A DNA stretch of 52,445 bases from Patescibacteria group bacterium (GCA_028688375.1 JAQTYG010000007.1:1-52445); one strand, 5' to 3'. Counted from the first letter of the stretch, positions 34,132 through 44,460 are shown. Program-made: numbers and translations. The notes: a model not told the origin generated them from the sequence alone.

Positions 34132-35505
34132 TTAATTATTATATTTATCTTTTAAATATTCCACGACATTTTTTATCGCTATTCGCTCCTGCTTCATCGT
34201 GTCGCGGTCGCGCACGGTCACCTTTTTATCTTCCAAAGAATCAAAATCAACAGTAATGCAATACGGCGTGCCGATTTCATCCTGCCGGCGGTAGCGCTTG
34301 CCAATGCTTTGGGTTTCATCATAATCAACCATAAAATGTTGACGTAATTCCTGCGCCAGGGGTTTACTCACTTTGGCCAGCTCTTCTTTTTTGGATAGGG
34401 GCAATACCGCCACCTGATACGGCGCCAAGTGTTTGGGAAATTTCATCACCACGCGTTTTTCCGTTTCACCCTCCTCCGACGTAGGGGCGTCTTCTTCATA
34501 ATATGCTTCGAGCAAGGCCACCAGTAACATGCGGTCAATGCCGAAAGACGGTTCAATCACATGCGGTAAAAACTTTTCGTTTGTCTCCGGGTCGGTATAG
34601 TGCAAATCCTGTCCGCTAACTTTTTCATGGCGACTCAGATCAAAATCCGTGCGGTAAGCGATACCATGCAATTCTTTCACCCCAAACGGATATTTGTATT
34701 CAACATCCACTGTGCGCTTGCTGTAATGAGCGCGCTCACCGTCGGGAATCTCGTGCCAAACCAGATTATCCATATCCACCTGCATAATGTCGCGCCACCA
34801 GCGTTTTATTTCACCCAGCCACATCTCAAAGACCTTTTCCCAGTCATTCGGGTGGATGAAATACTCAAACTCGGCGATTTCAAATTCACGGGTGCGGAAA
34901 ATAAAATTGCCGGTGGTAATTTCATTGCGGAAACATTTGCCGATTTGGGCGATGCCAAACGGCAACCGGCGGCGCGTGACCGATTGGATATTTTTAAAAT
35001 TTATAAACATACTGCCGGCGGTTTCCGGACGCAGATAAACCGTGGTGGAGCTGTCTTCGGTGGTGCCGAGAAATGTTTTCAGCATCAAATTGAACGCTTT
35101 CGGTTCGGTCAGTTTGCCGTCGCAATCCGGACAGGTTACTTCGGCCGGGACTTTCACCTGCTCCTTGTCATATTTCGGCGTAATGCCTTTGGCTTCGAGC
35201 AGGTGGTCAATGCGAAAACGATGATGGCATTTTTTACATTCCACCAATTCGTCGCTGAAATTTTCCAAATGGCCCGAGGCCTCCCAGACCCGCGGATTCA
35301 TGATAATGGCCGCATCAAGCGGCACCATATCTTCGCGTTCCTGCACAAAAAATTTCCACCAGGCGTTCTTGATGTTTTGTTTCAGCAAATGGCCGAGCGG
35401 GCCGTAATCCCAACTATTGGCCAAACCGCCATAAATTTCCGAGCCGGGAAAAACAAAACCGCGCCTCTTACATAAGGAAACTATTGTGTCTAAGGAAACG
35501 GGCAT
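34132..35505 (-). CDS. glyS: Glycyl-tRNA synthetase (single-chain class II)
   Basis: CKRRGFVFPGSEIYGGLANSWDYGPLG; FNLMLKTFLGTTEDSSTTVYLRPETAGSMFINFKN. Confidence 0.97.
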   Translation of the reverse strand: MPVSLDTIVSLCKRRGFVFPGSEIYGGLANSWDYGPLGHLLKQNIKNAWWKFFVQEREDMVPLDAAIIMNPRVWEASGHLENFSDELVECKKCHHRFRIDHLLEAKGITPKYDKEQVKVPAEVTCPDCDGKLTEPKAFNLMLKTFLGTTEDSSTTVYLRPETAGSMFINFKNIQSVTRRRLPFGIAQIGKCFRNEITTGNFIFRTREFEIAEFEYFIHPNDWEKVFEMWLGEIKRWWRDIMQVDMDNLVWHEIPDGERAHYSKRTVDVEYKYPFGVKELHGIAYRTDFDLSRHEKVSGQDLHYTDPETNEKFLPHVIEPSFGIDRMLLVALLEAYYEEDAPTSEEGETEKRVVMKFPKHLAPYQVAVLPLSKKEELAKVSKPLAQELRQHFMVDYDETQSIGKRYRRQDEIGTPYCITVDFDSLEDKKVTVRDRDTMKQERIAIKNVVEYLKDKYNN

Positions 35506-35534
35506 ACTGAAAATTTAATTTTTTTGAATAATAA

Positions 35535-35660
35535 CAATTAATGTCAAATTACCAATTCCCAATTTCCAATCAAATCCAAAACCGATAATGTCAAAACCGA
35601 TTTGGATTTTTGATTTTGAGCTTGATTTGACATTGGAAATTGGATATTGGAAATTATTAC
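35535..35660. repeat. AT-rich intergenic inverted repeat (ccaatttccaat...attggaaattgg)
   Basis: accaattcccaatttccaatcaaatcc...tttgacattggaaattggatattggaaatt. Confidence 0.75.
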
Positions 35661-36205
35661 ACCGGGTTTATTTCTTGTTCTTTTTTCTCGCCGATTTGTT
35701 TGATTTGTTCGTTCATTTCTTTCACTAGTTTTTCCAACTCTTCCTGCAAACGATATTTTTCGTCTTCGGTCACATCGCCGTCTTTTTCTCCGCTGTTAAT
35801 CAGCTCGCGCACATCTTCGCGCACTTTGCGCACCGAAATGCGGGCGTTTTCCAATTTCTGATGCAGTACTTTAATTAACTCTTGTCGGCGTTCCACCGTC
35901 AATTCCGGCAAACATAGCCGAATCAAACGGCCGTCATTCACTGGATTAATGCCCAACCCGGAATCGCGAATCCCCTTTTCCACCGCCGCCATCAAACTTT
36001 TGTCCCACGGGTCAATATTCAGCGTTTTCGGGTCGCCGATGGAAATAGAAGCAACCGCCTTTAATGGCTGGCGCGAACCATAAGCCTCAACCAGAATATC
36101 TTCCACCATAGCCGAGGAAGCGCGACCGGTGCGCAAGCCGGAAATGTCTTGTTTCAAGAAATCAATCGCCTTAACAAAATCTTGTTTGAAATCATTAATA
36201 TTCAT
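35657..36205 (-). CDS. frr: Ribosome recycling factor
   Basis: LRTGRASSAMVEDILVEAYGSRQPLKAVASISIGDPKTLNIDPWDKS. Confidence 0.96.
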   Translation of the reverse strand: MNINDFKQDFVKAIDFLKQDISGLRTGRASSAMVEDILVEAYGSRQPLKAVASISIGDPKTLNIDPWDKSLMAAVEKGIRDSGLGINPVNDGRLIRLCLPELTVERRQELIKVLHQKLENARISVRKVREDVRELINSGEKDGDVTEDEKYRLQEELEKLVKEMNEQIKQIGEKKEQEINPV

Positions 36206-36211
36206 AATTTT

Positions 36212-37330
36212 TTAATTCAGCAAAGTAAAGCCCATCAGCAGCACACTATCATTTACCGTATGCACTTTTATCGCCGCCGGAATGGTGTTGGTGGGCAATT
36301 TTTTCGTCACCCAAGTCACACCGCCATCCGTGCTTTTGTAAAAAGTGGAATTGATGTGCGCATTTTTCTCACCGAGAATCGTGCCAGTATAATAAATTTC
36401 TTTTTGATTTTTCGGATTAACGGCAAAACCGTAAATCGCCACCGCGCCGGGCGGGGTCAACAGTTTCATATCCGTCCAAGTAACGCCGGCGTCGTCCGAG
36501 CGCAAAATGCCGTACTTGCTCACCCAAAACAAACTGTTTTTCTGCGCCGGATTAATTAAAATGCGATAAAACGTTTTGCTGTCGTTGAATTTCTTCATTC
36601 CCTCGCGCAAATCAACCCAGGTCGCGCCGTTGTCATCGGTGCGGTAAAGACCGGACCGATAAGTGGCCACGTAAACGCGCGTAGTAGTGGCGGCGCGGTC
36701 CACCGCCAAATCCTGTAATTGCAGATTAAACCGTTTCACCACCTGCCAGCCGCGCCCTTCATCTCGGCTGATTAAAATATCTCCGTTCAATTCCGCGCCC
36801 CAAATTATTTTTTTATTATCAAAAATTCCGATGTCCAGCGCCACCAAACGCTCGCCGGTGCGCGTTTCATTGAACACTTGTTCCCAGGTGCGCGCGCAAT
36901 CAATCGTTTTATAAACACGCGGACCGTCACTGGCGTAAATGGTGCATTTGTCTTTCGGGTCAACCACTAAGGCGTAAATAAACTTGCCGTTCATAAACGG
37001 CACGGCTTGCCAGCTGTCGCCGTTGTTATAGGTGTAATAAAGTCCCTGCCCGCGCGTGGCCAGATAAAAGGCGTTCGGGTCGCTTGGGTCGTCAAAAATA
37101 CGGTAGGTGCGAACGCCGGAAATTGATTTTACGCCCTGGGATGTCGGCAAGGCATTGATTTGCGTCCATTTTTCGCCTTTATCCGCGGAACGAAACACAC
37201 CCATCGGCCCGACAGCCGCCTGTTGGGTGATACAGCTCGCGCCGGTGAAAACCAGAAGACAAACGGCACCCAAAACGATAAATATTTTTTTATGCATAAA
37301 TTTTCTGTCATCCTGATTTTTTTCTGTCAT
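36212..37330 (-). CDS. BNR/Ycf48-like beta-propeller lipoprotein
   Basis: Lipobox VFTGASC; repeated DxGxTW motifs (SADKGEKWTQI, NNGDSWQAV, RDEGRGWQVV, DNGATWVDL, DAGVTWTDM, DGGVTWVTK). Confidence 0.85.
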   Translation of the reverse strand: MTEKNQDDRKFMHKKIFIVLGAVCLLVFTGASCITQQAAVGPMGVFRSADKGEKWTQINALPTSQGVKSISGVRTYRIFDDPSDPNAFYLATRGQGLYYTYNNGDSWQAVPFMNGKFIYALVVDPKDKCTIYASDGPRVYKTIDCARTWEQVFNETRTGERLVALDIGIFDNKKIIWGAELNGDILISRDEGRGWQVVKRFNLQLQDLAVDRAATTTRVYVATYRSGLYRTDDNGATWVDLREGMKKFNDSKTFYRILINPAQKNSLFWVSKYGILRSDDAGVTWTDMKLLTPPGAVAIYGFAVNPKNQKEIYYTGTILGEKNAHINSTFYKSTDGGVTWVTKKLPTNTIPAAIKVHTVNDSVLLMGFTLLN

Positions 37331-37403
37331 CCTGAACTTGTTTCAGGATCCCGTGGGATGCCGAAATAAATTCGGCATGACAGTAAATTCAGAATGACAA
37401 TTG

Positions 37404-38306
37404 TTAAATTTTTAGTAAAACTTGTTCAATTAAAAGCCGCGGATGAATATTGGCGCCGAGCATCTGTTGCGCGTTTCTCAAAGAATCAATGACGCTGGCA
37501 ATTTTTTTAGCGCCGTTTTTTTCCGGCCGCGTCAAAAGTTCACTCCGCCAAAACATAATCCACAAATCCAATATTTTTCTCAACCGGTCGCGGCCGCGGA
37601 TGGCGTCTTCTTTGTCGCCGAACAAATCTTCCACCGCCGCCAGTTTGATGTAAAAAGGACTGTGGTTAATTTTTTTCCAACGCGCCAACTCGCTTTCGTA
37701 TTCTTCCAACGCGCCTTCTTCGTTTAACAATCCGATCGCCCGCCCCGGACGCCCCCAGGCGGCTGACGCGGCTTTGGCGGAGATTTCTTCAGCGTGGCCG
37801 AGTTCGGCCAGCCCGGCTAAAATTTCGCTCTCCGACACCAAAGTAAATTCCATGGTCTGACAGCGCGAACGTACAGTCGCCGGCAATTCTTTGGCATTAG
37901 TGGTTAAAAGAAAAATCAAACTGTGCTCCACCGACTCTTCAAGCATTTTCAACAGCGCGTTGGCCGCTTCTTCATTTATTCTTTCCGCTTCGTCAATCAC
38001 CACCGCTTTCACTCCGCCCAGCCACGAACGATTGCGCAAAAAATCATTTACCGTTCTGGCTTGCGCGATGGAAATATCTTTTTTCAACCGGCCTTTTTTT
38101 TCGTCCACTTCTCTTTCCAGATAAAAAAAGTCCGGATGCGTCAACAACTTGTCCGGCTCGGTTTTAAGGGCTTTGGCCGCCAAATGCTTGGCGACCGTTC
38201 TTTTGCCCACCTGGTCCGGACCGACAAAGCAATAAGCATGCGCTAAACTGTTTTGGGCCAGCGCCGTTTCCAGAAAATCAATGTTTTTGCGGTGGCCGAT
38301 TATCAT
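37404..38306 (-). CDS. holB: DNA polymerase III delta' subunit
   Basis: LAHAYCFVGPDQVGKRTVAKHLA; VVIDEAERINEEAANALLKMLEE. Confidence 0.9.
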   Translation of the reverse strand: MIIGHRKNIDFLETALAQNSLAHAYCFVGPDQVGKRTVAKHLAAKALKTEPDKLLTHPDFFYLEREVDEKKGRLKKDISIAQARTVNDFLRNRSWLGGVKAVVIDEAERINEEAANALLKMLEESVEHSLIFLLTTNAKELPATVRSRCQTMEFTLVSESEILAGLAELGHAEEISAKAASAAWGRPGRAIGLLNEEGALEEYESELARWKKINHSPFYIKLAAVEDLFGDKEDAIRGRDRLRKILDLWIMFWRSELLTRPEKNGAKKIASVIDSLRNAQQMLGANIHPRLLIEQVLLKI

Positions 38307-38353
38307 CAGTAAAACATTAAAATATCGCTGTTTCTAAGCAAAGATATTTTACC

Positions 38354-39490
38354 TTATCGGCCGGCTTCTGACAAGGCCGACCAGGTCAGTTTGGCTGTGT
38401 TTTCCCAGGAAAAAGTCGCGGCTCTGGCCAGACCCAACGCCGCCATTTTTTGCCGTTCGTCTTGATTCGCGAAAATCCGCTCCAGGACAGAGGCAATTTG
38501 TTCCGGGGAATCGGCCGATACATAGAACACGGCATCTCCCCCCGCTTCAACCATACTATTGCCCTCGGAAGCAATCACCGGACAGCCGCAAGCCATGGCT
38601 TCCAACACCGGCAAACCAAAACCTTCGTATTTGGACGGGAAAACCAGCGCTTCGGCCAGATTATATAGTTTGGCGATGTCGGCTTTTGTACCCCAACCGG
38701 GCAAAATAATATCCGCTTTGTGGGGGCTGTGTTCTATTTCCGTCGCGACGTCTTTGTAACCAACTCCCGGAAATCCAACCAAAACCAATTGCGCTTCGTG
38801 TTTTTCTCTAAACAAATTAAAAGCGCGCACAATATTGGCTGTGTTCTTTTTTTCTTCCAACCGGCCGACGGAAATAAAAAACGGCTTGGTGATTTTAAAT
38901 CGCCCGAGAATTTCTTTCTTTGCTTCATCCGGCAGGTCAAACCGCCGATAAGAGAGAGAATCAAAACCAAGCGGCGTCACACGCACCCGACCAGTGTCAT
39001 AATTATACAAGCGTTTCAATTCGTTTTTGCTGAATTCTGACGGCGTTAAAATCAAACGCGCTTTTTTTAGAATTAATCTATTCATTAATTTTAAATACCA
39101 CCGACTGGCCCACCAGGCCGCTTTCGGGTCAACTTCAAACACACTATCGTGAATGGTGGCGACAACTTTTTCCGGACAAATTAACGGCAAAATTTGTGCC
39201 GGCGCGAAAAAAACATCCGGCGGACGATGTAAAAATTCCCACGAAAGACGTGTTTGCGTCCAACCCTTTCTCAATCGCCGTGGCAGTTTCTCCACCCAAG
39301 GCAAAACGCGCGGCTGCCAATTCGGCGGCAAATCAGACAACACGGGCAAAAGCGGCGTCTGGCTATACAAAATTACCCGCACATCGGCGGGTATATTTTT
39401 TTTAAGATGTTGAATTATTTGCCAACAATACTCTTCCACGCCGGTGCGTTTTTCTTTGTTGGCATGGCTGGCTTCAATGCCGATGATCAT
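38354..39490 (-). CDS. Glycosyltransferase family 1 (GT4-like)
   Basis: FFISVGRLEEKKNTANIVRAF; FPSKYEGFGLPVLEAMACGCPVI. Confidence 0.95.
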   Translation of the reverse strand: MIIGIEASHANKEKRTGVEEYCWQIIQHLKKNIPADVRVILYSQTPLLPVLSDLPPNWQPRVLPWVEKLPRRLRKGWTQTRLSWEFLHRPPDVFFAPAQILPLICPEKVVATIHDSVFEVDPKAAWWASRWYLKLMNRLILKKARLILTPSEFSKNELKRLYNYDTGRVRVTPLGFDSLSYRRFDLPDEAKKEILGRFKITKPFFISVGRLEEKKNTANIVRAFNLFREKHEAQLVLVGFPGVGYKDVATEIEHSPHKADIILPGWGTKADIAKLYNLAEALVFPSKYEGFGLPVLEAMACGCPVIASEGNSMVEAGGDAVFYVSADSPEQIASVLERIFANQDERQKMAALGLARAATFSWENTAKLTWSALSEAGR

Positions 39491-39498
39491 AAAAAAAA

Positions 39499-40842
39499 TT
39501 AATACCTATGTCTAAACGCCCTCCTGAACCCGGCATCTTCTGCCTCTTTCACAGTAAATGCGCAGAATTCCCCCTTATGCTTCTCGATGATAGTTCTATC
39601 GTATTGTTGGTCAAAAGGCAAGTGGTAGATTTTTTCTCCATCTCTACCAGAAATATTGCATTTAATTCTTGGAAATTCTCCGACTGGTTCATTTTCTTTT
39701 ATTTCAATACTTAACACATCAGCCATTTCTTTGGCTTTATTTGACAAGACTGTTGAAGTAAAAAATATAGGTCTAAGTTTATTCTCATTTAAAAATTTAG
39801 CAAACTCCTTAAACGTTTTGGGTTTTGTGTTATTTTCAAAATTTTTTATCCAATATTCCATTGTCGTCCCAAATAATTGGAAGACATGCTTTTCGTGTAT
39901 TTCTTTGTACTGTGCCCAATATTTACATTGTACGATACAAACTTCTCCGTTTTTTTTAGCTATAACATCTCTCCCTAAGTCTTCAAACCCATCTATTATG
40001 CCCTTGTATTCAACAGCGTATCCCTTTTGTTCAAATGAATAGCCCACATACATTTCGTAATCTCTTCCAATCGCCCACTTTGATTTATTTCTATTAGATA
40101 GATACCTATCCAACGCTTTTTGATTCCGTACAACTGAAGGCAATTTCTTATATTCTTCGGCGGTCAAAAATTGCCTCGCGCGATCCTCGTTATTTTTTTC
40201 ATCGATATCAGCACTTTCTATGCATACGGGAATATCCTCGTTCTCATTTTCTGCAATCAACTCTGTTAGCCACGGAAATAATTTTTCGTAATAATTAATT
40301 TGATAACTAATAATTTTATTCGATCTTAACAATTCTTTTTTCTCTTCTTTTATCACTCTGACAATCTCGGCGGCTGAAAAGGCGGGGTGGTTTTTCTTTG
40401 CCAAATAGGACTCCCTCTGGAAGTCAAGTAAAGAAAAGTAATCTGCATACGCATCTGCAAGCCAAGGAAATCCCATTGATTTTTGGTTTGCTATTAGCTG
40501 CACTTCTTCTCTGTTTATCTGAATTTCCTCTTTGTCTTTTAAAACTTTTTCATTCCATTGTCTTGCCTCTAAATCTAGCGCATCTTTTGCTTGTTTAATC
40601 TTTTGAGAAAATTCATTCATCTTCTTTCGTGATTCATCTTCCAATCTTGCGTTGTCACTCGCAATTTTTAGTTCCTGCTCTCTTTCTAATCTTCCAAGGT
40701 TATCCAGTTTGGGCTTTAACTCTAAATATTTTTTTGAATTTGAAGATAGTTCTACTATCCAAGAAACAAAACTATACAAGATTATTAAACTGATGATAGC
40801 CGCCCAAAACATAAAAAAAATATAAAAAAATTTTACCAACAA
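39499..40842 (-). CDS. Membrane-anchored coiled-coil protein with Mrr-like nuclease domain and C-terminal sunset-like domain
   Basis: N-term TM; coiled coil; nuclease-like GFEDLGRDVIAKKNGEVCIVQCKYW; C-term CNISGRDGEKIYHLPFDQQYDRT...FCAFTVKEAEDAGFRRAFRHR. Confidence 0.75.
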   Translation of the reverse strand: MLVKFFYIFFMFWAAIISLIILYSFVSWIVELSSNSKKYLELKPKLDNLGRLEREQELKIASDNARLEDESRKKMNEFSQKIKQAKDALDLEARQWNEKVLKDKEEIQINREEVQLIANQKSMGFPWLADAYADYFSLLDFQRESYLAKKNHPAFSAAEIVRVIKEEKKELLRSNKIISYQINYYEKLFPWLTELIAENENEDIPVCIESADIDEKNNEDRARQFLTAEEYKKLPSVVRNQKALDRYLSNRNKSKWAIGRDYEMYVGYSFEQKGYAVEYKGIIDGFEDLGRDVIAKKNGEVCIVQCKYWAQYKEIHEKHVFQLFGTTMEYWIKNFENNTKPKTFKEFAKFLNENKLRPIFFTSTVLSNKAKEMADVLSIEIKENEPVGEFPRIKCNISGRDGEKIYHLPFDQQYDRTIIEKHKGEFCAFTVKEAEDAGFRRAFRHRY

Positions 40843-41741
40843 ATATTCATATCCTCGCCAGTCAATTTCCGCAAATATTTGTTGACGTCATTTTGAACTC
40901 CGACTTCGTCAATCAAGCCGTTTTCCAGAGCCATCTGTCCGAGCATTGACGAACCATCGGCCATCTTTTCCACTTTTTTAGCATCTAATTTTCTGTTTTC
41001 CGCCACATCATTGATGAAATTCTCATGAATAATGTTAACGTCGCGCATCAACAGAGCTCTTTCCTCAGTCGAAAGTTTTTTATCAGGAGCGCCGACGTCT
41101 TTAAATCTGCCACTGCTTAATTCATTATAAAACAAGCCTTCATTTTGATTTTGTTTGGCGTTGTCCAAATACGACATGGTAACACCGATACCGCCAACAT
41201 CCGAATTTTTGGAAGCAAAGATTTTATCCGCACCAGTGGCCGCCCAATAAGCGGACGAGAGCCCAGCGCCCCGAATTAAAACGACCGTCGGCTTTGCCGT
41301 CTCTTTCAGCGCGCGAGCAATTTCCTCACCGGCCACCGGCGAACCGCCGTAAGAATCAATCTCCAACAAAATCGCCTTGATATTTGTGTCCGCTTCGGCT
41401 GATAATATCCCAGAAACGACGCCCTCGGAAGAAACCAGGTCGGCGGTAATATTGCCATTCGCGCCAATGTTTTCTTGAGGAATATATGTGACTAATTCAC
41501 CATGCAACGTTATGCCCGCGACATCACAGTTATCATCAAACGCCTTTTCGACGATCGCGCCACCGGTTGAAAATCCGCCGTCATTTTTTGATACAAGGCC
41601 GTATACGACGTAAAAAGTAAAAATTGAGGAAACCAAAATGGTGGCTATCGTTAAAAACCACGTCACTTTTTTTATTTTAGACCAATTTTTTTTAAAACCT
41701 TCACCGCCGATTGCGTGGGTTATAATTTGTTTGAGGGACAT
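40833..41741 (-). CDS. sppA: Signal peptide peptidase SppA-like S49 protease
   Basis: LLEIDSYGGSPVAGEEIARAL...GAGLSSAYWAATGADKIFASKNSDVGGIGV. Confidence 0.93.
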   Translation of the reverse strand: MSLKQIITHAIGGEGFKKNWSKIKKVTWFLTIATILVSSIFTFYVVYGLVSKNDGGFSTGGAIVEKAFDDNCDVAGITLHGELVTYIPQENIGANGNITADLVSSEGVVSGILSAEADTNIKAILLEIDSYGGSPVAGEEIARALKETAKPTVVLIRGAGLSSAYWAATGADKIFASKNSDVGGIGVTMSYLDNAKQNQNEGLFYNELSSGRFKDVGAPDKKLSTEERALLMRDVNIIHENFINDVAENRKLDAKKVEKMADGSSMLGQMALENGLIDEVGVQNDVNKYLRKLTGEDMNICW

Positions 41742-41775
41742 GTTTGGGGTGTTTAATTAAATGTTTAAAGCAATG

Positions 41776-42324
41776 TTATGGAGAATTCTTGCATTTTATA
41801 TCCTTTGTGAAATACAAAATTCCTGCTCCGATAAATATAAAAATTAAATCGGCTGGGATTCTCCTTGTCTGGAGAATTTTTAACCTTATAGAAGTTGGAA
41901 AAACTCCGTATCTTTTGCATCTGGAAACTTCGTAAGTTTCTACTGGTGCTATTTTAGTAAATCTTATTTTTTGCGCGATCTCCTTTTCCCACTTGACGCA
42001 AGGTTTAATGAAGCTGTAATGATTAAAAGTAAACGCAAAAATTAATAATACAAAAATAATAATCTGAATTGTTTTTTTGGGTGATTTAGCGATAATCTGG
42101 ATTATTTTTTTCGCAAAAATTGATAATACAGAAACGATGGCACGCATTGTTTTATTTGGTGATTTAACCTTCGGTGGTTTGGCGATTGTTTCCTGCCTAT
42201 CTGTCTCGGCGTTTTTGCGCTCCTTTAATTGCTTCTTATTTTTTTCCTCGCAGTCCTCGCAAAGCCCGTCAGACGACAACTCGCAACCATAAGTTGGGCT
42301 ATTACATTGTTTACAATTTATCAT
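41776..42324 (-). CDS. Hypothetical zinc-ribbon membrane protein
   Basis: CKQC...CEDCEEKN N-term; two TM segments. Confidence 0.65.
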   Translation of the reverse strand: MINCKQCNSPTYGCELSSDGLCEDCEEKNKKQLKERKNAETDRQETIAKPPKVKSPNKTMRAIVSVLSIFAKKIIQIIAKSPKKTIQIIIFVLLIFAFTFNHYSFIKPCVKWEKEIAQKIRFTKIAPVETYEVSRCKRYGVFPTSIRLKILQTRRIPADLIFIFIGAGILYFTKDIKCKNSP

Positions 42325-42342
42325 ATAATCATTCGTTTAAAT

Positions 42343-43029
42343 TTATTTTTTGACTTCAAAATCTAAACTAAGTTCTTCGCACGTCCAAAAATCTGAATTC
42401 TTTTCATCCCATTTAACAATTTTTTCCTGATTATCATATCGCCCCTTTTCCCAATCCCTACACCCCGCCGCCTCACGAATTTTTCTTCGTTTTAATTCTT
42501 GTACGTACATATCTTTTGTTAATCCCGTTTTCAATTCTTTTTCCGCACTGAGCCGCGTCATTGAGTGCTTCATTTCAAAAAGAGATTCCCACATCAATTT
42601 CAAACGCGGCAAATGATAACCATTGCTAATAATCGCGATATTAAAACGCTTACTGCTCTGCTTGTTGTTCGTGAGGTATTTTTTAAACGCGCTCAGATTT
42701 CCAGTTGAATCCGGTTTAGAAACAAGACAAATTAATTCTAAATTGGAGATATCGCTATTTTGCGGCCTGTCCATCTCTTTCTTAAAATATATGTACATCG
42801 CCGTTACTTTACTTTGCGAACCGCCTACCAATACCACTCTCTCGGCATCTTTCGCCATCAGAATGGCCGCTTTCATCCTATCTTCCGCTCCCAAGTACAA
42901 TTTCGTGTTTGGTTCAATTTTGTCATTTTCCAAATCCGAAAAAATAATTTTATCGCCTTCAAATCTTGGGTCGCCAGCACAAGGGACGATAAGATAATTA
43001 TATTTTTTGTTTGATATGGATTCTGACAT
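42343..43029 (-). CDS. YdcF/ElyC/SanA (DUF218)-like protein
   Basis: YNYLIVPCAGDPRFEG...AERVVLVGGSQSKVTAMYIYF...SNGYHLPRLKLMWES. Confidence 0.65.
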   Translation of the reverse strand: MSESISNKKYNYLIVPCAGDPRFEGDKIIFSDLENDKIEPNTKLYLGAEDRMKAAILMAKDAERVVLVGGSQSKVTAMYIYFKKEMDRPQNSDISNLELICLVSKPDSTGNLSAFKKYLTNNKQSSKRFNIAIISNGYHLPRLKLMWESLFEMKHSMTRLSAEKELKTGLTKDMYVQELKRRKIREAAGCRDWEKGRYDNQEKIVKWDEKNSDFWTCEELSLDFEVKK

Positions 43030-43052
43030 ACTAATTATTCAAAAAATGTCCT

Positions 43053-43077
43053 GGATTCCCGCTTTCGCGGGAATGAC
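43053..43077. repeat. Palindromic repeat GGATTCCCGCTTTCGCGGGAATGAC
   Basis: Same family as 2717-2741. Confidence 0.85.
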
Positions 43078-43287
43078 AAAAGTGTATAGCTCGACAGATG
43101 TATGTTGAGGACTATCGCGGAATTCCGGCATCATAGCCGGAATGAGCGTAAGGGCGGCGAGACCACAGACGAGGCGACCCGTGTCCGAAACGTACATCTG
43201 ACGAGCGAGACTAAATGCCGAAGGGATTCTTCACTGCGTTCAGAATGACAGGGCTTCGCCACACTACGCCCTGTAAATGCGGGGACT

Positions 43288-43312
43288 GGATTCCCGCCTT
43301 CGCGGGAATGAC
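43288..43312. repeat. Palindromic repeat GGATTCCCGCCTTCGCGGGAATGAC
   Basis: Identical to 2717-2741. Confidence 0.9.
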
Positions 43313-43451
43313 ACCGAGAGATGCTGAAACAAGTTCAGCATGACACGACGCGACAACGCCTAAGGGATTCTTCACTCCGCTTCGCTCCGTTCAGAATGAC
43401 ACAAAAAATCGCTTTGTTTTAATGTTCTCGTGTTTTTATGTTTTAATGACG

Positions 43452-44459
43452 TTATCTTGTAGCCAAAATACTGCGTTTGTAACTATCAATATTTTCCAAA
43501 GCGATACCCGTGCCTTTGGCGGCGCAGAAAAGCGGGTCCTCGGCCACATAAGTCGGCACGCCGGTGGTTTGCACCACCAATTCCGCCAGATTGCGAAGCA
43601 GGGCCGAACCGCCGGTCAAAATAATTCCCTTGTCCATTACGTCGGCGGAGAGCTCCGGCGGCGTATCGTGCAAAACATCCTTAACCGCTTTCATCAACAA
43701 ATCCAATTCATGCTGTAATGCTTCGGTTACGTCGTCGGAAGTGACGGTAACAATGCGGGGCAGACCGGAAACCATATCCTGACCCTTGATATCCACCGTC
43801 AACGGCTTGGAAATAAACATAGCCGAACCGACAGTTTTTTTAATTTCTTCAGCCGTATGCACGCCGACAGCCAAATTATATTTTCGTCTAATATATTCCG
43901 CAATCGCCAAATCGAATCTGTTACCGCCGATTCTAACCGACCCCCAGGCGACAATGCCGCCAAGAGAAATAACGGCGATTTCCGCCGTACCGCCGCCGAT
44001 GTCAATCACCATATGGCCGGAAGCGGCGCCAATCGGAATATCGGCGCCAATGGCCGCCACCAGCGGAGCTTTAATCAGATAAGCGGCGCGAGCGCCGGCG
44101 GCAATAGTCGCGTCAATCACAGCGCGCCGTTCAGTGGAAGTGATGCCCGACGGCACCGCCACCATTACTTCAGGGCGAAAAAGATGCACCCCGCCCAGGG
44201 CTTTATTGATAAAATAGCGCAACATCGCTTCCGTGGTTTTGTAATTGGCGATGACGCCTTCTTTAAGCGGATGTTCGGCGGAAATGGAATCGGGCGTCCG
44301 GCCAAGCATGTCTTTGGCTTCCAAACCGACCGCCAAAATTTTTCCGTCATTTTTAGAAATGGCCACCACGGACGGTTCATTAATCACCGTCCCCTTTTTC
44401 GGGACGTACACGCGCACATTATTTGTGCCTAAATCAATACCGATTTTCTTGATAAACAT
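43452..44459 (-). CDS. mreB: Rod-shape-determining protein MreB
   Basis: IGIDLGTNNVRVYV; MVIDIGGGTAEIAVISLGGIV; GIILTGGSALLRNL. Confidence 0.97.
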   Translation of the reverse strand: MFIKKIGIDLGTNNVRVYVPKKGTVINEPSVVAISKNDGKILAVGLEAKDMLGRTPDSISAEHPLKEGVIANYKTTEAMLRYFINKALGGVHLFRPEVMVAVPSGITSTERRAVIDATIAAGARAAYLIKAPLVAAIGADIPIGAASGHMVIDIGGGTAEIAVISLGGIVAWGSVRIGGNRFDLAIAEYIRRKYNLAVGVHTAEEIKKTVGSAMFISKPLTVDIKGQDMVSGLPRIVTVTSDDVTEALQHELDLLMKAVKDVLHDTPPELSADVMDKGIILTGGSALLRNLAELVVQTTGVPTYVAEDPLFCAAKGTGIALENIDSYKRSILATR

Positions 44460-44460
44460 A

